The position numbers were made by a program, and so were the translations under genes. Source: Sphingomonas sp. IC081 (GTDB taxonomy: Bacteria > Pseudomonadota > Alphaproteobacteria > Sphingomonadales > Sphingomonadaceae). From it: DNA of 64,000 nucleotides. Shown piece after piece: positions 8,206 to 14,881 of this stretch; position 1 is the first letter of the stretch, and each line of letters opens with the position of its first letter. The DNA is taken from the NCBI RefSeq assembly GCF_006874585.1, contig NZ_CP029762.1, positions 1 to 64,000 on the forward strand. Reading direction: 5' to 3'. The notes under the pieces are model-generated. The model had not been told where the DNA came from, made no database searches, and worked only from the letters and a program-made list of their open reading frames with translations.

Positions 8206-9255
8206 ATGCAACGCAGAAACGCCGTGAAGCTCAGCGGTGCCGCCGTGCTGGCCCTTGCGGCGGGCAAGGTTCTTCCCGTTCTTCCAGCAAAGGCCCAGAC
8301 CATGTCCAACCTATGGGACAAGACCTTCCCCCAAAGCACCAGGGTTGACCACCAGAAGCTCCGCTTCCCCAATCGCTATGGCATCACTCTCAGCGGTGAC
8401 CTCTACCTTCCCCGGGATCGCGCGGGCGAGCCGCTCGCCGCCATCGTGGTGTGTGGACCGTTCGGGGCGGTCAAGGAGCAGGCGTCCGGTCTCTATGCGC
8501 AGATCATGGCCGAGCGCGGCTTTGTCACGCTGGCATTCGATCCCTCGTTTACCGGCGAGAGTGGCGGCGAGCCGCGCAACCTCGCCTCGCCCGATATCAA
8601 TACCGAGGACTTCAGCGCCGCGGTCGATGCGGTCGGCCTGCTGCCGTTCGTCGACCGGGAGCGGATCGGCATGATCGGTATCTGCGGATGGGGCGGCATG
8701 GCGCTCAATGCCGCGGCTGCCGACAAGCGCGTCCGGGCGGTTGCCGCCAGCACGATGTACGACATGGGCCGGGTCATGTCGAAGGGGTACAATGACAGCG
8801 TCACGCCCGAACAGCGCCGGCAGACGCTGGAGCAACTTGGCCGGCAGCGTTGGGAGGATGCCCAGCGCGGCGCGCCTGCCCATGGCCCGGTCTCGCTCGA
8901 ACTGAAGGGCGGCGAGCCGCAGTTCGTGGTCGACTATGCCGAATACTACAAGACCCAGCGCGGTTTCCATCCGCGCGCGATCAATTCGAACGCGTCCTGG
9001 ACGCTGACGACGCCGCTGTCGTTCATGAACATGCCGCTGCTTTCCTATATCCAGGACATCTCGCCGCGACCGATGCTGCTGATCCACGGCGAAAAGGCCC
9101 ACTCGCGCTATTTCAGCGAGACGGCTTATGCTGCCGCTGCGCAGCCCAAGGAATTGCTGATCGTGCCCGGGGCCAGCCACACCGATCTCTACGACCAGGT
9201 GGATGTGATCCCCTTCGACACGCTGGAGGCGTTTTTCCGCCGGCACCTCGCCTGA
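8206..9255 (+). CDS. Exported alpha/beta hydrolase with a Cys nucleophile (dienelactone hydrolase/YcjY-like)
   Basis: 349 aa. The N-terminus MQRRNAVKLSGAAVLALAAG is a Tat-type signal ending near residue 30. The mature part is an alpha/beta hydrolase: the oxyanion region VVCGPFGAVKEQ, the nucleophile elbow GICGWGG with Cys160 in place of Ser, and a late GASHTDLYD with His325. A Cys nucleophile is the hallmark of dienelactone hydrolases and also occurs in YcjY-like proteins, so an ester, lactone or thioester substrate is possible. It is divergent from the exporter/LysR pair and convergent with rtcA, with only 9 bp between the stops. The Tat signal puts it in the periplasm. The substrate is not known. 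Confidence 0.8.
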   Translation: MQRRNAVKLSGAAVLALAAGKVLPVLPAKAQTMSNLWDKTFPQSTRVDHQKLRFPNRYGITLSGDLYLPRDRAGEPLAAIVVCGPFGAVKEQASGLYAQIMAERGFVTLAFDPSFTGESGGEPRNLASPDINTEDFSAAVDAVGLLPFVDRERIGMIGICGWGGMALNAAAADKRVRAVAASTMYDMGRVMSKGYNDSVTPEQRRQTLEQLGRQRWEDAQRGAPAHGPVSLELKGGEPQFVVDYAEYYKTQRGFHPRAINSNASWTLTTPLSFMNMPLLSYIQDISPRPMLLIHGEKAHSRYFSETAYAAAAQPKELLIVPGASHTDLYDQVDVIPFDTLEAFFRRHLA

Positions 9256-9264
9256 AGGGGCGCT

Positions 9265-10290
9265 TCAGCCGCATCCGGCAAAGGCGACGAGATGCCGCCC
9301 GCAGGGCTCCTGGCGCAGCGCGATCGGCCGGCCGAGGAAACGCTCGGCCAGTGCGATGGCGGTCAGCAGATGGCCGCTCGGCTTCACCGTGGTGAAGGAG
9401 CCGCTGCCGGCCAGGGCAAAGGGCAGCACCAGCTGGTCGGCCAGATAGGGCCCGGCAAAGGCGCTTGAAGAGAGGTACCCCTTCAGGCGCCCCGCTGCCA
9501 CCCGCGCGACCCGTTCGGCCGGTACGCCCAACTGGCCGAAGCCGCTGGCCAGCTCGGTCACCGCGTCCTTGCGGGCCGCGATCATCAGGATGACGCCGGG
9601 GCCCTGGTCGGCGGGAAGTTCGCGCAGGACAAAGGCCTCGTCGGGCCATTCGGCCAGTTCCTTGCGGGCACGCGCGATCATGCGCTCGGCAATGTCGCGC
9701 GGGAGTCCGGCAAACAGGACTTGCGCGGTGCCGCCATCGAACGCGCCGCCATCGTGCAGATCCAGCGGCTGCAAGGGCGCCGGGGTGATGTCCACCTCGA
9801 TCCGTCCGCCGCCGCGCGGGTAGAAACCGTGGCGCACGAGCCGCGCTTCCACTTTCGGGCCCATGCGGTTGACGACCGGCAGGAAAGTGCGCTCGATGAA
9901 GTCGAACGGCGGCGCCAGCATGGCGTGCGTGCCGCCCTCCAGCACCAGGCGGGAAGGGGCATCGGCCAGCGCCAGCGGCATCAGCACCGTCTGCAGGACG
10001 AGGCCCGTGCTGCCGGCGGTGCCGATGGCGAAGTGGTACTCGCCGGGCCGCACCGTGCCGGGGTGGAATTCGAGTGTGTGCGAACCCACTGCGGCGCCGG
10101 TCACCTCCGCCCCGCCGATCCGCGCCGCCGCTTCCACGGCGGTGACGTGCTGGCGCATGAGGCCGGGTTTCGAACGCTGGCCGCGCACATGGGTAATGCG
10201 GAAAGGCTTGCCGGTGACCAGCGAGAGCGCGCAGGAATTGCGCACCACCTGCCCGCCGCCTTCACCGTCCGAACCGTCGATCTCGATCAT
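9265..10290 (-). CDS. rtcA: RNA 3'-terminal phosphate cyclase RtcA
   Basis: 341 aa. RtcA converts RNA 3'-phosphate ends (and adenylylates 5'-phosphates) to 2',3'-cyclic phosphate through a covalent AMP-histidine. The N-terminal IDGSDGEGGGQVVRNSCALS, the YHFAIGTAGST segment, GFYPRGGG and the late KPSGHLLTAI with His307 (equivalent to the AMP-accepting His309 of E. coli) are all present. Length matches the family. It is the second gene of the rtcBA operon, 40 bp after rtcB, with a strong hairpin between them. Confidence 0.95.
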   Translation of the reverse strand: MIEIDGSDGEGGGQVVRNSCALSLVTGKPFRITHVRGQRSKPGLMRQHVTAVEAAARIGGAEVTGAAVGSHTLEFHPGTVRPGEYHFAIGTAGSTGLVLQTVLMPLALADAPSRLVLEGGTHAMLAPPFDFIERTFLPVVNRMGPKVEARLVRHGFYPRGGGRIEVDITPAPLQPLDLHDGGAFDGGTAQVLFAGLPRDIAERMIARARKELAEWPDEAFVLRELPADQGPGVILMIAARKDAVTELASGFGQLGVPAERVARVAAGRLKGYLSSSAFAGPYLADQLVLPFALAGSGSFTTVKPSGHLLTAIALAERFLGRPIALRQEPCGRHLVAFAGCG

Positions 10291-10316
10291 GGTATTCCCT
10301 GATATTCCAAAGGGCG

Positions 10317-10346
10317 CTGCGTGAAGGGGATCACCCCTTCACGCAG
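10317..10346 (-). promoter_or_regulatory. Intercistronic hairpin with the rtcB stop codon in its loop
   Basis: Plus-strand CTGCGTGAAGGGG (10317-10329) and CCCCTTCACGCAG (10334-10346) form a perfect 13-bp stem closed by the four bases 10330-10333. The rtcB stop codon (10331-10333) is in that tetraloop. There is no T tract on the rtcA side, so it is not a standard terminator; it could shape rtcB/rtcA ratios, coupling or mRNA stability. Confidence 0.7.
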
Positions 10347-11557
10347 ACCACCTGTTTTAAGGTGTGGACGATCTCGACGAGGTCGGCCTGGGCCGCCATC
10401 ACCGCCTCGATCGGCTTGTAGGCGCGCGGCGTCTCGTCGATGACGCCTTCGTCCTTGCGGCATTCGACGCCCGCCGTATCGGCCAGATGCTCTTCCAGCG
10501 AGACGAGCTTCTTGGCCTGCGTGCGGCTCATCACCCGGCCCGCCCCGTGCGAGCAGCTGTTAAAGCTCTCCGGGTTGCCGAGCCCGCGCACGATGAACGA
10601 TTTCGCGCCCATCGAACCCGGGATGATGCCCATGGCGCCCGTCGCCGCGCGCACCGCGCCTTTGCGGGTGACGAGCACGTTCTCGCCGAAGTGGTTCTCC
10701 CGCGTCACGTAGTTGTGATGGCAGTTCACCGCTTCCAGTTCGGCCTCGAAGGGCTTGGCGATCCGGCCGCGCAGGGCCGCGATCACGTTGGCCATCATCA
10801 TCCGCCGGTTGAGCGCGGCGAAGTCCTGCGCCCAGCCCACCGCCTCGACGTAGTCGTCGAAGTGATCGGTCCCTTCCGGGAAGTAGGCGAGGTCCTCGTC
10901 CGGCAGGTTGATGTGCCATTTGCGCATGTCCTGCTTGGCCAGCTCGATGAAGAACGTGCCGATGGCGTTGCCCACCCCGCGCGAGCCGGAGTGCAGCATG
11001 ATCCAGACCCGCGCCTCCTCGTCGAGGCACAGCTCGATGAAGTGGTTGCCCGTCCCCAGCGTGCCCAGGTGCGTGAGGTTGTTGGTGTTCTTCAGGCGCG
11101 GATGCTTGTCGCACAGGCGCTCGAAACGCACGGCAAGCGTCGCCCAGGCCTCGACGATGGCGGGCGGCGGCGCGCCCCACGATCCGTGGTCGCGCTGGCC
11201 GCGTCCCACCGAGCGCCCGTGCGGCACCGCCTGCTCGATGGCGGAGCGGAGCCCTTCGAGGCTGTCGGGCAGGTCGTGCGCCATCAGCGAGGTGCGTGCC
11301 GCCATCATGCCGCAGCCGATGTCGACACCGACCGCCGCCGGGATCACTGCGCCCTTGGTCGGGATCACCGAGCCGACAGTGGCGCCGATGCCGACATGCA
11401 CGTCGGGCATGGCCGCCACATGGCGGAAGATGAACGGCATCCTTGCCGCGCGGGCGAGTTGCTCGTGCGCCTTCTCGTCCACGGGCACGCCTCGGGTCCA
11501 CATCTTGATGGGCACGCCGCCTTCGACCTGCCGGAATTCGAAACTGGTGTCGGTCAT
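10331..11557 (-). CDS. rtcB: RNA-splicing ligase RtcB
   Basis: 408 aa, the usual length. A Mn2+/GTP-dependent ligase that joins 2',3'-cyclic-phosphate or 3'-phosphate RNA ends to 5'-OH ends. Metal and nucleotide motifs are intact: GVDIGCGM, GTGNHFIEL, HSGSRGVGN, ENHFGENVLVTRKGA, and FNSCSHGAGR with the guanylylated His337, the same number as in E. coli. The start at 11557 is preceded by AAGGAG. It is expressed from the minus strand with rtcA; the proposed sigma54 promoter is about 270 bp upstream and rtcR is divergent. Confidence 0.97.
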   Translation of the reverse strand: MTDTSFEFRQVEGGVPIKMWTRGVPVDEKAHEQLARAARMPFIFRHVAAMPDVHVGIGATVGSVIPTKGAVIPAAVGVDIGCGMMAARTSLMAHDLPDSLEGLRSAIEQAVPHGRSVGRGQRDHGSWGAPPPAIVEAWATLAVRFERLCDKHPRLKNTNNLTHLGTLGTGNHFIELCLDEEARVWIMLHSGSRGVGNAIGTFFIELAKQDMRKWHINLPDEDLAYFPEGTDHFDDYVEAVGWAQDFAALNRRMMMANVIAALRGRIAKPFEAELEAVNCHHNYVTRENHFGENVLVTRKGAVRAATGAMGIIPGSMGAKSFIVRGLGNPESFNSCSHGAGRVMSRTQAKKLVSLEEHLADTAGVECRKDEGVIDETPRAYKPIEAVMAAQADLVEIVHTLKQVVCVKG

Positions 11558-11579
11558 CGCCGATCTCCTTGAAAATACG

Positions 11580-11720
11580 TCATAGATGCTGGCGACGAGG
11601 TTTGGCGAGACACCCTGAATGCTCAGGCGCGGGGGCGAACCCGCATCTCCCTTCGGGCCTTGCGGGCCTGCGCGGCAGGAACCGCGATGCGGTGCCGGCG
11701 AAAAGGCGCTTCACGGCCAT
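11580..11720 (-). CDS. Possible 46-aa leader ORF upstream of rtcB
   Basis: Between the sigma54 promoter and rtcB, an ATG at 11720 (MAVKRLFAGTASRFL..) is preceded by AAGGA eight bases upstream and runs 46 codons to a stop 22 bp before rtcB. The peptide is Arg/Pro-rich with no family resemblance. It could be a translated leader or merely open by chance in GC-rich DNA. Confidence 0.3.
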   Translation of the reverse strand: MAVKRLFAGTASRFLPRRPARPEGRCGFAPAPEHSGCLAKPRRQHL

Positions 11721-11827
11721 GGCGAAAATCCTTCGTCCGGGGAGTGGAGGCGGCCAGCCCATTCCGGCCGCCCCGCTTTCCCGTTTCCTGCTGCCGGGCT
11801 GTTCGACAAACCCGACGAGGATGGAAT

Positions 11828-11843
11828 TGCAGGAGGCGTGCCA
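11828..11843 (-). promoter_or_regulatory. Sigma54 promoter of rtcBA
   Basis: Read on the minus strand, TGGCACGCCTCCTGCA matches the -24/-12 consensus TGGCACG-N4-TTGCA with one mismatch and the required GG-to-GC spacing. It predicts a start near 11815 and a leader of roughly 260 nt before rtcB. Sigma54 control by RtcR is established for E. coli rtcBA. Confidence 0.75.
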
Positions 11844-11930
11844 AATGCCCGGAGGGTTCCGCGAAAAAACTCAAAAACCTCGGAATTTCGCGGATTTCGA
11901 GCGGCAATCCATCCGGTTCGGCCACGATCG

Positions 11931-11961
11931 TTGCCGACGCGGGTCCCGCGATTTGTATATG
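11931..11961 (+). promoter_or_regulatory. Possible housekeeping promoter of rtcR
   Basis: TTGCCG (11931-11936) and TATATG (11956-11961), 19 bp apart, precede rtcR. The spacer holds GCGGG-t-CCCGC, and the DNA to 11985 is unusually AT-rich, with alternating TATA runs. Matches are moderate only. Confidence 0.35.
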
Positions 11962-11989
11962 TCTATATAAGTGGATATATGATTGTATC

Positions 11990-13576
11990 ATGAAGCCGCT
12001 TACCGTCATCGGGTTTCTCGGATCCACCCTGGATGCCGCCAAGTTCGGCCCGTCGCGCTGGATGAAGTGGCGCCCATCGGTCGCGCTGACGATGCACGAG
12101 GACTTGCGGGTCGATCGTCTGGTCATGATCCATGGCAGTGCCCACCGCCGGCTGGCCGAATACGTCACCGCCGATATTGCCGATGTCTCGCCGGAAACCA
12201 CGGTGGAGCGCCACGTCATCGATTTCGCCGATGCCTGGGATTTCGAGGAAGTCTACGGCAAGCTGCTGGATTTCACCCGCACCCTGCCGCTGGACCCCGA
12301 TGCCGAGGATGTGCTGGTCCACATCACCACCGGCACCCATGTCGCCCAGATCTGCCTGTTCCTGCTGACCGAGGCCCATTACCTGCCGGGTCGCCTGCTG
12401 CAGACCCAGCCCAGCCGCAGGACCGACGGGACCGCGCCGGGCACCTGGTCGATCATCGACCTCGACCTGTCGCGCTACGATTCCATCGCCACGCGCTTTG
12501 CCGAGGATCGCGCGACCGGCACCTCGTTCCTGAAATCCGGGATCGAGACACGCAATGGCGCCTTCAATGCGATGATCGACGAGATCGAGCAGGTCGCCTC
12601 GCGCACCCGCGCGCCGATCCTGCTGATGGGGCCGACCGGGGCGGGCAAGAGCCAGCTGGCGCGCCGCATCCACGATCTCAAGAAAGTGAAGCGGCAGGTC
12701 GCGGGGCCGTTCGTCGAGGTCAACTGCGCCACCTTGCGCGGCGACAGCGCGATGTCGGCGCTGTTCGGCCACCGCAAGGGCGCCTTCACCGGCGCCGCCT
12801 CGGACCGCGCGGGCCTTCTGCGCAGTGCCGACAAGGGCATCCTGTTCCTCGATGAGATCGGCGAACTCGGCCTCGACGAGCAGGCGATGATTCTGCGGGC
12901 GATCGAGGACAAGCGGTTCCTGCCGGTCGGTGCCGACAGTGAGGTGGCGAGCGATTTCCAGCTGATCGCGGGCACCAACCGCGATCTTGCCCGCAGCGTT
13001 GCGGAAGGCACGTTCCGCGAGGATCTGTTCGCCCGCCTCAACTTGTGGACCTTCGCGCTGCCCGGCCTTGCCCAGCGGCGCGAGGACATCGAGCCCAACC
13101 TCGACTACGAGCTTGACCGCCACGCCGAGCGCGAGGGGGAGCGTGTCTCCTTCAACAAGGAGGCGCGCGCCCGCTTCCTTGCCTTTGCCGTATCCCCGGC
13201 AGCGCCGTGGAACGGCAATTTCCGCGATCTTGCCGCCAGCGTCACCCGCATGGCGACGTTTGCGCCCAAGGGGCGGATCGACGTGGCGACGGTGGACGGC
13301 GAAGTCGCGCGACTGGCGCGGCTGTGGTCCGGGGGGCCGGACGGCGATGATGGGCTGGCGGCAGTGCTCGATCCGTCGCAACTGGCCGCGATCGACCCGT
13401 TCGACCGGGTCCAGCTGGCCTATGTCGTGGCGGTATGCCGGGAGAGCTCTTCGCTTTCCGGCGCCGGGCGGCGCCTTTTCGCCGCCTCGCGCGAACGCCG
13501 CGCCAGCACCAACGACGCCGACCGCCTGCGCAAGTATCTGGCGCGGTTCGACCTGGACTTTACCGGCTTGCGCTGA
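11990..13576 (+). CDS. rtcR: RtcR, CARF-domain sigma54 activator of rtcBA
   Basis: 528 aa, close to the E. coli protein. The N-terminal about 180 residues (TVIGFLGSTLDAAKFG.., HITTGTHVAQICLFLLTE) are the RtcR CARF-type sensor, known in the family to respond to cyclic-phosphate-ended RNA. The AAA+ sigma54 domain has Walker A GPTGAGKS near 213, an intact GAFTGA loop near 263 and Walker B FLDEIGE near 287. A C-terminal HTH ends the protein. The start is the ATG at 11990; the open frame further upstream to 11660 crosses the promoter region and has no homology. It is divergent from rtcBA and is the expected activator of the promoter at 11828-11843. Confidence 0.95.
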   Translation: MKPLTVIGFLGSTLDAAKFGPSRWMKWRPSVALTMHEDLRVDRLVMIHGSAHRRLAEYVTADIADVSPETTVERHVIDFADAWDFEEVYGKLLDFTRTLPLDPDAEDVLVHITTGTHVAQICLFLLTEAHYLPGRLLQTQPSRRTDGTAPGTWSIIDLDLSRYDSIATRFAEDRATGTSFLKSGIETRNGAFNAMIDEIEQVASRTRAPILLMGPTGAGKSQLARRIHDLKKVKRQVAGPFVEVNCATLRGDSAMSALFGHRKGAFTGAASDRAGLLRSADKGILFLDEIGELGLDEQAMILRAIEDKRFLPVGADSEVASDFQLIAGTNRDLARSVAEGTFREDLFARLNLWTFALPGLAQRREDIEPNLDYELDRHAEREGERVSFNKEARARFLAFAVSPAAPWNGNFRDLAASVTRMATFAPKGRIDVATVDGEVARLARLWSGGPDGDDGLAAVLDPSQLAAIDPFDRVQLAYVVAVCRESSSLSGAGRRLFAASRERRASTNDADRLRKYLARFDLDFTGLR

Positions 13577-13718
13577 CCCGTTCCCGGCGGGTGGCACGCC
13601 CGATGGCTTGCAAAATGCGTTGGATGAAAACCGGGAGCGGCCGGTCCGGTGCAATCGGATCGGAAATTGCTCTAGAAGGGGGGCTCGCATAGTCGGGGCG
13701 CGGATATGGGAAGCCGGT

Positions 13719-14771
13719 TTGGACAGGATCATCAGCATCTATGCGCCGGGTGAGGCGAGCGTGCCGGTGCGCGGCAGCGGACAGGCCGCGGACCGGCTGG
13801 CGCAAGTCGTCGCCCTCGTGCGCGAGCATGGCGGTGCGGTCGATGCCGACTTGCGGTCCGTCCTTGCGGCGCGCGCGCCCGCGAGCCTCAAGGCCCTGGT
13901 CAACGACTTTTCCGATTACCGGGCCTTCATCGCCAGGATGGAGGGGCGCATCGATGGGCGCCCGTTGCTGCCCGCCGATCCGGCCGAGGTCCTGGCCTAT
14001 GTGCAGGATTGCCGGGTGCATGGGCAAAAACCGGCGACCATCCGGCGGCGGCTTGCGTCGCTGCGGGCGCTGCATGGGCTCGCCGGGCTGGCGGACCCGA
14101 CCGGATCGCCGCAGCTTCGTGCCATGCTCAGGGGGCTGGCGGCGCAGGGCGTAGCGGCGCCTTTGCAGGTCGGCAGCCGCGAGCCGGCATTCACGCTGGA
14201 GATCCTTCTGGAGGCCTGCGAGGACACGCCGCCGGGTCTGCGGGATGCGGCCTTGCTGGCGGTGGCCTGCGAGGCGGGCCTGAAGGTCTCGCAGGTCCTT
14301 GCGCTGGAGGCGGGGCAGGTGGTCCCCGCTGCCGAAGGGCAAGGCCTGCTGCGGCTGGCGGGCGTACAGGAGCGGGTGCTGACGGGCGAGACCTTCCAGC
14401 GCGTCGACCGCTGGTGCCGCGCGGCGGGCATTGCCGAAGGGGCGCTGTTCCGCCGCGTTGCCGTCGTCCGTGCGAAGGGGAGGGAAGGGCGCGGCCCGGT
14501 TCCGCTCGCCAAGCTCGCCTGGAATGCGCGCGCCGGCGATGGCCATCTGGGCGAGCGGCAGGCCCGGGCGGCGCGGACCGACTATGTGGTGGGCGAGAAC
14601 GGGCTGACCGCCGCGGCGGTGCGGGACATCGTGCGCAAGGTGGCGGGCCGTGCCGCCGATCTCGGGCTGGTGGCGCTGCAAGGGCGCGAGCGGGAGGCGG
14701 CGATTGCGGCGCTGCGCCTGCAATCGCTGTGGTGCCGGCGCGCGCCGGACGAGACGGTTGGCGGCGATTGA
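13719..14771 (+). CDS. Tyrosine-recombinase-like protein with degenerate active site
   Basis: About 350 aa. Residues roughly 75-140 (DPAEVLAYVQDC, KPATIRRRLASLRALH) resemble the SAM-like core-binding domain of phage integrases. The following part (RDAALLAVACEAGLKVSQVLALEAGQV) aligns with the start of the catalytic domain, but the first catalytic Arg reads Lys and I find no HxxR box or terminal Tyr. It is therefore probably not an active recombinase. The start is uncertain; no in-frame ATG is well placed, and TTG 13719, preceded by GGGAAG, was chosen. It follows rtcR by 142 bp on the same strand and ends at a strong terminator, so it may be co-transcribed with rtcR. Real coding is supported by the domain pattern and the well-placed terminator. 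Confidence 0.55.
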   Translation: MDRIISIYAPGEASVPVRGSGQAADRLAQVVALVREHGGAVDADLRSVLAARAPASLKALVNDFSDYRAFIARMEGRIDGRPLLPADPAEVLAYVQDCRVHGQKPATIRRRLASLRALHGLAGLADPTGSPQLRAMLRGLAAQGVAAPLQVGSREPAFTLEILLEACEDTPPGLRDAALLAVACEAGLKVSQVLALEAGQVVPAAEGQGLLRLAGVQERVLTGETFQRVDRWCRAAGIAEGALFRRVAVVRAKGREGRGPVPLAKLAWNARAGDGHLGERQARAARTDYVVGENGLTAAAVRDIVRKVAGRAADLGLVALQGREREAAIAALRLQSLWCRRAPDETVGGD

Positions 14772-14783
14772 AGGCGAACGGCA

Positions 14784-14816
14784 AAGGCCGCAACCGGGGG
14801 AAGCGGTTGCGGCCTT
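14784..14816 (+). terminator. Strong hairpin terminator after the integrase-like gene
   Basis: AAGGCCGCAACCG (14784-14796) pairs perfectly with CGGTTGCGGCCTT (14804-14816) over 13 bp with a 7-nt loop. The T tract is short, but the symmetrical AA/TT ends suit termination from both sides (rtcR side and the minus-strand fusion gene). Confidence 0.75.
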
Positions 14817-14881
14817 GTCATTGGGTTTCAGGCGCCGGTTTCAGGAGCCGGATTAAGGGGCGGGTTTGGGGCCTTTCGGCG

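Noticed and set aside
11558..11720. A tRNA-like T arm in the rtcB leader (GGTTCG context)
   Set aside because: The stem does not close around a 7-nt loop and no acceptor or anticodon arm can be drawn.
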